A stretch of 64,000 bases of DNA from Candidatus Thiodiazotropha sp. (GTDB taxonomy: Bacteria; Pseudomonadota; Gammaproteobacteria; Chromatiales; Chromatiaceae). Each line of letters starts with the position of its first letter. The stretch's first letter is position 1. The stretch spans positions 62,001-126,000 of the forward strand of contig JAIVEQ010000005.1 of NCBI GenBank assembly GCA_023838465.1. Direction: 5' to 3'. Positions 55,239-64,000 of this stretch are shown here, piece after piece. The notes beneath the pieces were generated by a model, which saw only the letters and a program-made list of their open reading frames with translations, made no database searches and was not told the origin of the DNA. A program made the translations under genes and the position numbers.

Positions 55239-56699
55239 CTAAAGTGCGAACAGATTCGAGAGTTGAGTCGCTGAGGCATTCACCAGATTCAGCACAGGAC
55301 TTGGCATGAAACCAAGCAGTAGGGTACCTGCCGTCAGGGTGCCGGCTGCTATAAGCTCACCCGGTCTTAAGTCCTCCACATCATGCATACCTGGACGAAC
55401 GGGGCCGGTAAAGAGCTGGCTGATGGTACGGATAGCATAAGCCGCGCTCAAAAGAACACCGACAGTCAGCAGTGCGGCAACCCAGCTCCAGCGAGCAAAA
55501 CCGCCAATCAAGACATTCAGTTCCGCGACGAAACCGGCCGTGCCTGGCAGTGACACAGCTGCGATAAATGCAAGCGTCGTAAAGAAAGCAAAACGTGGCA
55601 TAACCCGGACCAATGAGCTGTAGTCCATTACATCGCGTGTGTGAGTGCGCTCATAAAGCAGTCCGATCAGCAGGAACAGTGACCCCGCAACCAAACCGTG
55701 TGCAACCATCTGCATCAATGCACCATGCAGGCCTGCCAGGTTGAGCGCAGCTATTCCAAGCAGTACAACACCCATATGACTGACAGAAGAGTAGGCGATC
55801 ATCGCCTTGAGATCGCTGTGTCGCCAGGCAAGCAGACCGCCATAGATGATGCTGACAAAGGCGAGTGCGGCAAGAATATCCTGAAGGGCCAGCACCGCAT
55901 CAGGTAGCATCCCTGCCGCACGAATCAGCCCGTAGGAGCCCATTTTCAGAAGAATACCGGACAGCAGGATCGAGATCGGGCTCGGCGCTTCCACATGTGC
56001 TAGAGGTAGCCAACCATGCAGGGGAAAGATGGGCATTTTTACCCCGAATCCGACCAGAAGACCGAGGAAAATCAGAATCTGGGTATGCTGCGGAAGGGTG
56101 CGTCCACTTTCTGCCATTGCTGTCATTGAGAAAGTGTGACCAGGGACGGCATCGAATAGCACCAACAGGCTGATCAGCATGAACACCGATCCACCCATGG
56201 TATAGAGAACAAAATTCAAAGCGGCGCCATGTCGGTTCTTACCTCCCCATCGATCGATGAGGAAGAAGAGGGGGATCAGAGTCAGTTCCCAAAATACATA
56301 GAACAGGGACCAGTCCTGAGCCATGAATACACCGAGCATCCCCGATTCCAGCAACAGCACTAAAATATAATAACCTTTGACCCGCTCCTTGATAACGGAT
56401 GAGGCCAACAGTGCAACAAAACTCAATAGCGTCGCTAATAGGACCATTGGATAGGAGAAGCCATCCAAACCCAACGTGAATGAGGTGCCTAGCCGGGTAT
56501 TCCACTCTGTATGATGCACGAACTGCAAGCCGGGCTGAGTGAGATCGAAGTCAGTGATGTAGGCCCAGGAGAGTGCAAATGTTATCAACGATGCGAGTAA
56601 AGCCGTTGAGCGTATTGCCCACTTAGCCTCACGGGGCAGGAAGGTGATAGCGAAAGCGCCTACAAACGGTGCCAGTAGCAGATAACTCAGACTAGGCAT
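55239..56699 (-). CDS. NuoM-like proton-channel subunit, first in the DAB set
   Basis: A 486-residue protein with about 14 helices and the NuoM motifs VFWELTLIPLFFLIDRWGG, FGVKMPIFPLHGWLPLAHVEAPSPISILLSGILLK and MIAYSSVSHMGVVLLG, so its proton-translocation residues are intact. It precedes dabA on the same strand and follows the SulP gene by about 58 bp. With three NuoM-like and one NuoL-like proteins, this DAB set carries more ion-channel subunits than the plain dabAB pair. Confidence 0.88.
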   Translation of the reverse strand: MPSLSYLLLAPFVGAFAITFLPREAKWAIRSTALLASLITFALSWAYITDFDLTQPGLQFVHHTEWNTRLGTSFTLGLDGFSYPMVLLATLLSFVALLASSVIKERVKGYYILVLLLESGMLGVFMAQDWSLFYVFWELTLIPLFFLIDRWGGKNRHGAALNFVLYTMGGSVFMLISLLVLFDAVPGHTFSMTAMAESGRTLPQHTQILIFLGLLVGFGVKMPIFPLHGWLPLAHVEAPSPISILLSGILLKMGSYGLIRAAGMLPDAVLALQDILAALAFVSIIYGGLLAWRHSDLKAMIAYSSVSHMGVVLLGIAALNLAGLHGALMQMVAHGLVAGSLFLLIGLLYERTHTRDVMDYSSLVRVMPRFAFFTTLAFIAAVSLPGTAGFVAELNVLIGGFARWSWVAALLTVGVLLSAAYAIRTISQLFTGPVRPGMHDVEDLRPGELIAAGTLTAGTLLLGFMPSPVLNLVNASATQLSNLFAL

Positions 56700-56757
56700 T
56701 AGGTGAATTAAGTGCTTGCATAAAGTTACAACCCCAAAAAATGCTACTGTTCTTTAT

Positions 56758-58524
56758 TCAATCCTTAGCGACGCCTACTGGAGAGCGCAGCGGACAGTTT
56801 TCTCTATCATATGAATCTCCCAGTTGTTCCCAAACATGGTTCAGGGCCAGACCGATACGGGAGTGGAAGGTGGGCTCCCCCATTTTATCTTTGAGGCCTG
56901 TGCGACGGATCGTGTCCATAAACTGTTTTTTCATCCGCGCAATAATCAGGGTGATACCCTGTGCCTGTAGTCGTTCCCACAGGTGGTGTAACACCTCTTC
57001 ACCGGTGGCATCGATCTGATTAATACCTTCACCATCGAGAATGATGTATTTCAACTCAGGGTTTGCAGCAACCACGCCAAGGATTTTTGTTTCGAAATAA
57101 CCGGCACTGGCAAAATAGAGCGAGCCGTCGAAGCGCACCACTGAGATGACTGGACTCGTATCAAGATGGCGTACCCTGATATCACGCATGGTGCCATCTT
57201 TATAACGTGACAGCTGAGCGAAACGTGGACGCATGGTGCGCCAAAGGAAGAGTCCCAACGATAGCAACACGCCTACAATGATACCTTTGTCGAGATGAGG
57301 TGCGAATAACAGCGTCAAGACAAAGGTGATCACCGCGACAACGGCATCATGAGGTTGGGCCTTCCAGGCATGGATGATGGGCTCGACCTTGATCAGGTTG
57401 ATCACCGCCATAATGATCACAGCCGCCAGAGTTGCCTGGGGTAAGTGGTAGAGGAGTGGGGTCAGGAAGATCAATGTGATGGCCACCACCAAGCCGGTAA
57501 CTACAGAAGAGAATCCGGTGATTGCACCTGCATTGATGTTGACCGCCGAGCGGGAAAAAGAACCGGATACCGGATAACCTGAGAACATACTTGCTGCGAT
57601 ATTGGAGAGTCCTTGTCCAATCAGTTCTTGATTCGCGTTCAGTCGTTGGCGGGTACGTGCAGCCATCGCCTTTGCAATCGAGATGGCTTCCATGAAACCG
57701 ATCAGGGAAATCGTAATAGCGACAGGAATCAATTGCCATATGGTTGTTAATTCGAAGGCTGGCAGCACCAGCGCAGGTAGACCTTTAGGGATGTCACCGA
57801 CCACTTTTCCACCCGCATCACCAAAGCCGGTGAACCAGGCGAGCAGGGTCGTGATGACAACTGCAATAAGAACACCGGGTAGGTTTGGAGCGAAACGACG
57901 TACACCCCACATGATGGCAAATGCCAGAATAGCCATCCCGAATGTCGAGCCATGGGTATTGTCAACTGCCGCTACTAGAGTATTCCACACGGTTTCGTAG
58001 TGATGTGCCTCTCTCTCAACAGAGACGCCAAATACCTTGCCCAGTTGAGACGTTGCGATGATTAGCGCACCTGCATTGGTAAAGCCAACCACCACCGGAT
58101 GGGAGAGGAAGTCAACCAGGACACCCAGTTTGAACAGGCCGAGGAATAGCTGGAAAACACCGACCATAAAGGCCAGAAGCAGGGCATAGGCCAGATAGGC
58201 TTCGGGGGTGGTGGCAAGAGGTCCCAGCGCTGCCGCTGTCATCAATGACACAACGGCCACAGGACCAGTCGCCAATTGTCGCGATGAACCAAAAATGGCA
58301 GCGATCATTGGCGGGAGAAAAGAGGCGTACAGGCCGTAGTAGACAGGCAAACCAGCGAGTTGAGCATAGGCCATGGACTGCGGTACCAGGACCAGCGCAA
58401 CGGTAATGCCTGCAATAATATCCGCCCGTACTGTATCCTTGTTTCTTAATTCACCAGCCCATTCCAGAAACGGGATGAATGCCCGTTTCCAACCGGTCAT
58501 CAGACTTTGTATATGCTCCCACAT
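56758..58524 (-). CDS. SulP family anion transporter with STAS domain
   Basis: Inner-membrane SLC26/SulP-type transporter; family members carry sulfate, and others (BicA-like) bicarbonate. Next to the DAB genes bicarbonate is the more likely substrate, but this is inference. The 588 residues have the SulP signature VPQSMAYAQLAGLPVYYGLYASFLPP, about 12-14 helices, and a C-terminal STAS domain (from about 440; ISVVRFDGSLYFASAGYFE, ILDGEGINQIDATG). I start at the ATG at 58524 after GGTGGG; a GTG at 58536 is also possible. Confidence 0.88.
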   Translation of the reverse strand: MWEHIQSLMTGWKRAFIPFLEWAGELRNKDTVRADIIAGITVALVLVPQSMAYAQLAGLPVYYGLYASFLPPMIAAIFGSSRQLATGPVAVVSLMTAAALGPLATTPEAYLAYALLLAFMVGVFQLFLGLFKLGVLVDFLSHPVVVGFTNAGALIIATSQLGKVFGVSVEREAHHYETVWNTLVAAVDNTHGSTFGMAILAFAIMWGVRRFAPNLPGVLIAVVITTLLAWFTGFGDAGGKVVGDIPKGLPALVLPAFELTTIWQLIPVAITISLIGFMEAISIAKAMAARTRQRLNANQELIGQGLSNIAASMFSGYPVSGSFSRSAVNINAGAITGFSSVVTGLVVAITLIFLTPLLYHLPQATLAAVIIMAVINLIKVEPIIHAWKAQPHDAVVAVITFVLTLLFAPHLDKGIIVGVLLSLGLFLWRTMRPRFAQLSRYKDGTMRDIRVRHLDTSPVISVVRFDGSLYFASAGYFETKILGVVAANPELKYIILDGEGINQIDATGEEVLHHLWERLQAQGITLIIARMKKQFMDTIRRTGLKDKMGEPTFHSRIGLALNHVWEQLGDSYDRENCPLRSPVGVAKD

Positions 58525-58533
58525 GATCTTGCC

Positions 58534-58552
58534 CACCTAGCGGAGTTAGGTG
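58534..58552 (-). promoter_or_regulatory. Hairpin overlapping the sulP ribosome site
   Basis: CACCTAA-CTCCG-CTAGGTG on the transcript is a 6-7 bp hairpin whose right arm leads into GGTGGG, the likely Shine-Dalgarno of the SulP gene. It could limit or regulate translation start. Confidence 0.35.
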
Positions 58553-58882
58553 CTTACCGGTTGCTCTGTACGACAAGTTTCGCGAGGATTCAACATGCGG
58601 TGGTTCCGCAGTTGGACATCGCTGATTCCACCCTTAGGCAGGTTCCATGGACGCGTGATCGAACTTCTTAGTAAGCTATTGATATCAACCTAAATCTAAG
58701 GATTCAGGGACCACAAAAGACCGACATCTGGCCTATATTAAAGTCAGCTAATATTAAAGGATGTTCATGAAAAATGAAAGTGAAATCAGGTATCCGAGCA
58801 TGATTATTTTTATAAGTAGCAATCGCCAGGTAAAAATTATTGGCTGTAGTGAATAACTAAAACCAGTTGAATCTGTGATAGT
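58553..58882. other. Intergenic region upstream of sulP
   Basis: About 330 bp with no gene. A TTCCGCAGTTG stretch at 58601-58612 echoes the ends of the inverted-repeat element near the window start but is not followed by the rest of it. Promoters of the sulP-dab cluster should lie here; none could be fixed with confidence. Confidence 0.4.
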
Positions 58883-59233
58883 TCAATCAGGTTGCACGGT
58901 GTTCTTATTGAGTTCTGCTACCAGTTCTACAATGCTTTGAGGACAGATTTTTGCATTGCCGCATAAGCGACTGTCCCCAAGCTGTTTTAAAATGGATTCG
59001 AATAGATTTTGCTCACTGTTTGTCAGGTGTACGCTGGTTCCTGACTCGTTAAAAAGTCCTTCTAGCGATAGCTGGTGTATATGATTACCAATCTTACAGT
59101 GGATTCTTGCCGTCAGACGATCTGTTTTTGACGTCATTTCGAAGGGGACCTCAATTGTGAATCCCTCTTCACTGAAATCGCTAGTCATTGCATGACATCT
59201 CTCACAGTGAATCCTATGATCACTGAAACGCAT
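58883..59233 (-). CDS. Small cytoplasmic protein of unknown function, Cys-containing
   Basis: A 116-residue protein without signal or membrane segments. It has a pair-like CERCH near the N-terminus, a beta-rich middle (FTIEVPFEMTSK... HQLSLEGLFN) and a C-terminal region with CGNAKICPQS. The N-terminal Cys/His group could bind a metal. No family recognised; it stands alone with a possible promoter region on the right. Confidence 0.55.
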   Translation of the reverse strand: MRFSDHRIHCERCHAMTSDFSEEGFTIEVPFEMTSKTDRLTARIHCKIGNHIHQLSLEGLFNESGTSVHLTNSEQNLFESILKQLGDSRLCGNAKICPQSIVELVAELNKNTVQPD

Positions 59234-59549
59234 CTATCCCTACCTCCTCGTGAGTCTCTCAGGCCTGTGAACGATCCGGCTTAGTTGTGTTCTTGGGCTG
59301 ATTCCATCCCTGATATTACCAATATATACGCATTTCGTCCGGTTTGCTGATGGATAGATGCGCGCACAATTGCAGAGAGATCTAAATAATAAGTGGGTAC
59401 TGGTCGCTATAGCAGAAAGAAGAATCAGATAGTGCTCACTGAAACACACATAATATGCATAGATGAGGGTAGGCATGTCAATGAGTAGAGCTGTTGATCA
59501 TACAGTGTCAATTATGGGTAAGTTGAGTGCCTAAATCGGTTTAATTTGT
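59234..59549. other. Divergent intergenic region before the histidine kinase gene
   Basis: About 316 bp between the small unknown gene (leftward) and the hybrid kinase gene (rightward); no recognisable element. Confidence 0.5.
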
Positions 59550-61433
59550 ATGTCCACCACACAGAGTGAATACAAGAGTTTCTCGCAGGAGCGTATCGCC
59601 GAACTGGGTGAATCCCGCTTGATGAATATGGAACGTCATGCCAACCAGGAGATGGCGAGGCGTGCGAGACCGGGTGCTTTTATCTACATCATTGCTGCCC
59701 TGGTGGCAGGGTTTACGACAGATCTCTCTGTCAATCATGAGCTTTTTTTCTGGAGCTTTATAAGCTTGCTTCTGGTTACTGGCCTGACCCGAATAGTGAC
59801 AGGTTATCTGGTGGTACGGGGTGATGATACTTCTGAATCAGCACCATTTCGTATTCTGGCGTTCAGTGTGGTGATCAACGCGGTCATTTGGGGTAATTTT
59901 GTCGCCGGCCTTGTGTTGTTCTATGAAACCGGTTGGCCGGCTATGGTAACGCTGTTTTTCTCTGCCGGCATCGCTACCGGTGTAATGGCTAGCTTTTGTG
60001 TGCGCCAAGTCATTGGTAGGGTTTCACTGGTAGCCATGTTGTTACCCATAGCATTGGCCAATGCGACATTAATGAGCATGGAGGGTTATGCACTACTATT
60101 TGCCACCCTGGCCTTTCTTGCCTATATGCTGGCTCAACTGAAATATTGGCATCGGGAGTTTTGGGGAGCAATGACCAATACTCATCTGGCAGAGGTCAGG
60201 GCACAGGAACTTGAGCAAGCAAGGGATGAGGCAGAATCAGCAGCACGGGCAAAATCGGAATTTCTAGCCAACATGAGTCATGAAATCCGCACACCCATGA
60301 ACGGGATGTTGGGTATGCTGGAGCTTGTATCCGACAGTGGATTGGATGAGAAAAAGCGACATTATTTAAAAACTGCCCGTAGTTCAGCCAGATCCTTACT
60401 TATTCTAATCAATGACATCCTGGATTTTTCAAAAATAGAAGCGGGACAGCTGCGACTTGAGTCAGAAGAACTCGATCTGCACCATCTGCTTACGGAGGTT
60501 GTTGATCTGTTTGCCGTGCAAGCTGAGCGCAAATCCCTAGAGCTGCGCTATTTTATAGCATCTGCAGTGCCCCGTGTCGTCTCTGGAGACCCGGTAAGAT
60601 TACGACAGGTGCTTACTAACCTTGTAAGTAATGCCATAAAATTCACCGGTCAGGGTGGGGTAGAGATCAGCCTGGTTATTGAGGATGATTTAATCTGTTT
60701 TTCGGTCAGGGATAGTGGTATCGGTATTGAGTCTGAAACCATGGGCAGGTTGTTTCATGCATTTTCTCAAGCCGATAGCTCGACAACCAGAAAATATGGA
60801 GGAAGTGGACTCGGATTGATCATTTCCCAGCGTATTGTAGAGTTAATGGATTCACACTTGGTGATGCAGAGTGAGCCGGGCGTTGGAACCACTGTTAGCT
60901 TTTGTCTGAACTTGCCAGCCATAGAGTCCGATAGGCAGTTGGATAGGGAGGAATCGGTGGGTGATTACCGTTTATCAGAGAATGGCTACGATAATCACGA
61001 TTCTACAGTGGTCTCCGTAAAGTCGAATCTACCCCTTGTAGGTCAGGTTCTATTGGTTGAGGACAATCCGATTAATCAGGAACTCTGTGAAACCATGCTG
61101 CAAGAGCTTGGTTTGGATTGTGTGGTGGCCCAGGATGGAGCGGTTGCTTTGCAAAGATTGAGTGAAGCAGGTTATGACCTGGTACTGATGGATTGCCAAA
61201 TGCCTGAGATTGATGGTTATGAGGCGACTCGCTTATGGCGTGAACGAGAAAGCCAGGGAAACAAACCGCCCATGCCGATTATTGCACTGACAGCCAATGC
61301 CCTGGAGGGAGATCGAGAACGTTGCCTCTCTGTAGGGATGGATGATTATCTGAGTAAACCCTACAGCAGAGAGGTTCTACGGGAAAAGCTGGCTTTGTGG
61401 TTACCAGACCAGGGCATAGATTCAGATGTTTGA
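59550..61433 (+). CDS. Membrane hybrid histidine kinase with receiver domain
   Basis: A 627-residue sensor kinase. The N-terminal sensor has about six membrane helices (residues 42-195) and no large extracellular domain. After a coiled-coil linker come the HisKA helix with H244 ([10 protein letters not shown]), an HATPase domain with [27 protein letters not shown] and KYGGSGLGL boxes, and a C-terminal receiver with EDN at its start, the phosphoacceptor Asp in [13 protein letters not shown], and Lys in [10 protein letters not shown]. There is no Hpt domain and no response regulator alongside, so it is an orphan hybrid that must pass phosphate to a partner elsewhere. Confidence 0.92.
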   Translation: MSTTQSEYKSFSQERIAELGESRLMNMERHANQEMARRARPGAFIYIIAALVAGFTTDLSVNHELFFWSFISLLLVTGLTRIVTGYLVVRGDDTSESAPFRILAFSVVINAVIWGNFVAGLVLFYETGWPAMVTLFFSAGIATGVMASFCVRQVIGRVSLVAMLLPIALANATLMSMEGYALLFATLAFLAYMLAQLKYWHREFWGAMTNTHLAEVRAQELEQARDEAESAARAKSEFLANMSHEIRTPMNGMLGMLELVSDSGLDEKKRHYLKTARSSARSLLILINDILDFSKIEAGQLRLESEELDLHHLLTEVVDLFAVQAERKSLELRYFIASAVPRVVSGDPVRLRQVLTNLVSNAIKFTGQGGVEISLVIEDDLICFSVRDSGIGIESETMGRLFHAFSQADSSTTRKYGGSGLGLIISQRIVELMDSHLVMQSEPGVGTTVSFCLNLPAIESDRQLDREESVGDYRLSENGYDNHDSTVVSVKSNLPLVGQVLLVEDNPINQELCETMLQELGLDCVVAQDGAVALQRLSEAGYDLVLMDCQMPEIDGYEATRLWRERESQGNKPPMPIIALTANALEGDRERCLSVGMDDYLSKPYSREVLREKLALWLPDQGIDSDV

Positions 61434-61571
61434 TTGCTTTTATTGCCTATCCTGTGCTCACAGGTAAATACGGCATTATCCAGACACCCCCGTGCACAAC
61501 TGCGTAACCTATGCAGATATCACTCAGTGTAACACCACACAGGTCGATGGCGGAGGATGATTTAATCTGAA

Positions 61572-64000
61572 CTAGGTACTGGATAAATCTGCTTCACTAT
61601 CGGGTTGGTCGCTGCTCACGCTCTCCTCATCGGTCTCATCATGGAGTTTTCCAAGTAGATCGAAGTCATCCAAAATACAATAGACTGCAGGAACCAGGAA
61701 CAGTGCGACCATGGTGGCCGCTGTCAGCCCAAAGGCGATACTGGCTGCAAGCGGTATCAAAATCTGTGCTTGCAGACTTTTCTCCAGTAGCAGTGGCATC
61801 AGTCCGGCAATGGTGCTGATGGAGGTTAGCAGGATCGGCCTGAAACGTGCACGGGCAGCTTGCTTGGCGGCCTCCGCGACGGCGATGCCGGTTGCACGGG
61901 TATCCCGAATAAAGACCACCAGCAGGATAGAATCATTCACCACCACACCGAACAGGGAGGCCATGCCAACGATACTGGGCATGGTTAGATTCAATCCTAG
62001 AGCCATATGGCCAAAGATGACACCTATAAGTGCTGATGGAATGACCACCATTACCGTCAATGGCGCCAGGTAACCTTTGAACTGTAGCGCCAGCAGCATA
62101 TAGACGCCGATCAGACCGAGCAGCACATTACGAATAATAGATTGGCCGGTTTTGGCTGATTCTTTACTTTCGCCCTGTACATCGAATCGGATGTCAGGAT
62201 AGCGTGCCAGCAGATCTGGTATGAAAGTGGCGTTTGCCAGACCCAGTAACTCCTGAGCATTGGCCTGACTGCGGTCAACATCACCCTGTAGTGTGACCGC
62301 ACGCTGACGGTCTATACGGTTAATGCGGGCCCAGCCTCTAACCTCTTCGATATCCGCAACCACTGAGAGGGGAATCAATGAACCGTTTGGACCGGTAATG
62401 CTGAGGTTGTAGAGGTCTTCTGCGTCCACTCGGTCATCCGCTGTTAACCTGAGATTCACTTCATAGGTCTCTGGCCCAACTGGAAATTCATCGATTTTAA
62501 TCCCTTGATAGGCGGCACGTACCTGTTCCGCTACTTGCTTGGCATCAAGGCCCAAAACCCCAGCTCCCGGTTTTAGATGCAGCCGCAACTCACGCTTGCC
62601 GGGACGAAGATCATCGCTCAGATCGTTCACACCCTGATGGCTGTTGAGCCAGGATTGCAGCTCATTTGAGGCCATCTTCAGGCGCTCAAGATCGTATCCC
62701 AAAAGACGTAGATCAATGGGGCGTCCTCCGGGACCGAAGGTGGGTTCGGTAAATTTTACCGAAATGACATCGGTGAGTGCACCGGTCTCCTTGCGCCAAC
62801 GGTTGATGACATCATCCAACTTTGCCTGCCGTACTTCTGCACTGAGCAGATCAGCTACCACCCGGGCGACATGAGGACCGGATTCATAGGCGTCCGGATT
62901 CTGTCCATAGATGACCGTGATGTTCTCTACCAGTGGTTGATCGTCAGGTTGATCCGGGAGGAAGGCCTGGTTAGTACGTTTTAATGCCTCACTGATCTCC
63001 TCAACAATTATCTCGGTACGTGCTAACGGCGTACCCTGGGGCAGTAGGATACGTGCTTCAATGACATCACCATCCAGGTCAGGGAAACCGACAAATTTCA
63101 GTTTTCCGCCAACCGGCATGGCAATCGAGATGATCAGTAGCATCAACACAATGCCTAGGGTCATGTAACGGTATTCGATAGCACGGTCGAGCAGTGGGCC
63201 AAACCCCTTATCACGGAATCGATCAAAACCAGCTTCAAAGCGCTGCCGGAAACGAGAGGGTTGTTTTTGCTTCATATGGGCCAAAGAGTGGCTCAGATGA
63301 TGAGGCAGAATCAGAAACGCTTCGAGCAGACTGACACTGATTACCATAATCAACACCATCGGCATAATGCGCAGAATCTGGCCGATATCCCCGGTGATGA
63401 ATGCCAACGAACCAAACACCAATAGGGTGGTAGCGAAAGATGAGGCAATGCCTGGCAAAACCTGTGTTACTCCCGTTATCGCAGCTTGCAGAGGCTTATC
63501 TCCCTTTGCCATCCGTGAAGCGATGTTTTCCGCTATTACGATCGCATCATCCATCAGCAGGCCAATACCAATCAGCAGACCGACCATGGAGATCATGTTA
63601 ATGGTGACGCCAATCATTGGCAGAATGAAGAGTGCACCAAGAAAGGAGACCGGTAATCCCATGGTGACCCAGAAACTGTAACGGAAGCTGAAAAAGAGCC
63701 ACAATACAAGAAACACTGCCAGCAGGCCTTGCGCACCATTACGTACCAACATATCGAGGCGGTCTTGTACGACCGATGCTCTATCCTGGGTAAGTGTCAG
63801 CTGGATACCCTGGGGGGCGCGTTGGTTCTCATTATCAACGAAGGTCTCGACTGTATAGAGTACCTTGAGAATATCCTGTGAACGTGTCTTGGCAATGTTC
63901 AGAATGGCGGCCCGCTGGCCGTTGAAGGTGATCTTCTCCTCGTCTCGGTCGAAGCGGTCTGTGATCTGTGCAATATCACCGAGTCGAATAGTGGCCCCAC
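61572..64000 (-). CDS. RND efflux permease, 5' end outside the window
   Basis: Inner-membrane proton-driven resistance-nodulation-division pump. The frame runs open to the window edge; about 809 codons are present and the N-terminus is missing. Proton-relay aspartates are in LLIGIGLLMDDAIVIAENI (the equivalent of AcrB D407/D408), while the TM10 segment reads FGVVVNDSILLVVF, with Asn-Asp where AcrB has Lys940-Asn. The periplasmic porter domain and terminal helices are normal, followed by an acidic tail. Probably part of an operon with an upstream membrane-fusion protein outside the window; substrate unknown. Confidence 0.92.
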   Translation of the reverse strand, partial: GATIRLGDIAQITDRFDRDEEKITFNGQRAAILNIAKTRSQDILKVLYTVETFVDNENQRAPQGIQLTLTQDRASVVQDRLDMLVRNGAQGLLAVFLVLWLFFSFRYSFWVTMGLPVSFLGALFILPMIGVTINMISMVGLLIGIGLLMDDAIVIAENIASRMAKGDKPLQAAITGVTQVLPGIASSFATTLLVFGSLAFITGDIGQILRIMPMVLIMVISVSLLEAFLILPHHLSHSLAHMKQKQPSRFRQRFEAGFDRFRDKGFGPLLDRAIEYRYMTLGIVLMLLIISIAMPVGGKLKFVGFPDLDGDVIEARILLPQGTPLARTEIIVEEISEALKRTNQAFLPDQPDDQPLVENITVIYGQNPDAYESGPHVARVVADLLSAEVRQAKLDDVINRWRKETGALTDVISVKFTEPTFGPGGRPIDLRLLGYDLERLKMASNELQSWLNSHQGVNDLSDDLRPGKRELRLHLKPGAGVLGLDAKQVAEQVRAAYQGIKIDEFPVGPETYEVNLRLTADDRVDAEDLYNLSITGPNGSLIPLSVVADIEEVRGWARINRIDRQRAVTLQGDVDRSQANAQELLGLANATFIPDLLARYPDIRFDVQGESKESAKTGQSIIRNVLLGLIGVYMLLALQFKGYLAPLTVMVVIPSALIGVIFGHMALGLNLTMPSIVGMASLFGVVVNDSILLVVFIRDTRATGIAVAEAAKQAARARFRPILLTSISTIAGLMPLLLEKSLQAQILIPLAASIAFGLTAATMVALFLVPAVYCILDDFDLLGKLHDETDEESVSSDQPDSEADLSST

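Noticed and set aside
58590..58640. Third copy of the inverted-repeat element
   Set aside because: Only about 11 bases (TTCCGCAGTTG) match; the interior is absent.
62020..62080. RND pump lacking the TM10 lysine as a broken pump
   Set aside because: The VVVND form is found across one clade of RND permeases, so it is probably functional.
1..64000. tRNA, rRNA, CRISPR arrays, phage genes
   Set aside because: No cloverleaf-type GTTCGA sequence with matching arms, no regularly spaced repeats and no phage structural or integrase genes were seen by reading.

Overview
The window looks like the chromosome of a gammaproteobacterium, probably a chemolithoautotrophic sulfur-oxidiser of the Sedimenticola / Thiodiazotropha / Endoriftia kind. 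That placement is an inference from gene content: an inorganic-carbon uptake locus of DAB type with a SulP transporter, an Rnf complex, a ferredoxin-linked pyruvate oxidoreductase, the glyoxylate shunt with AceK, and HolC, LptFG and PpnN of gammaproteobacterial type. No rRNA, tRNA or CRISPR array was seen.

Layout: 1-5 kb holds the norspermidine genes (carboxynorspermidine dehydrogenase and NspC) and a pepA-holC-small gene operon, punctuated by two copies of a 150-bp element with terminal inverted repeats. 5-11 kb holds lptF-lptG (divergent), a DUF3943-type envelope protein, and a class III cyclase coupled to a TPR lipoprotein. 11-25.5 kb is one long leftward block: rnfB, a 1646-residue pyruvate:ferredoxin oxidoreductase, rnfC, rnfD, rnfG, rnfE, rnfA, a tiny Cys-rich membrane protein, ppsA and ppsR. 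It reads as a unit in which Rnf supplies or uses ferredoxin, the oxidoreductase interconverts acetyl-CoA + CO2 and pyruvate, and PpsA under PpsR control carries pyruvate to PEP.

26-29 kb is an ECF sigma / anti-sigma operon followed by a charged secreted protein and a TPR/beta-barrel protein. 30-33.5 kb has adk, a tautomerase and a polyprenyl sugar transferase gene interrupted by two identical 283-nt structured elements. Removing both restores the reading frame at both junctions, which makes this the most unusual object in the window. 33.6-39.3 kb holds aceK and the divergent aceB-aceA pair, then rraA. 39.6-46 kb is a mixed region (MBL-fold protein, CNNM/CorC-type protein, ppnN, mdh, ABM-domain protein, BolA).

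46-58.5 kb is the inorganic-carbon locus. A SulP transporter, a NuoM-like protein, DabA, a NuoL-like DabB and two further NuoM-like proteins are encoded leftward, and they face a separate protein with a beta-carbonic-anhydrase-like Cys-x-Asp-x-Arg motif. 58.9-64 kb has a small unknown gene, a hybrid histidine kinase and the 3' part of an RND efflux pump gene.
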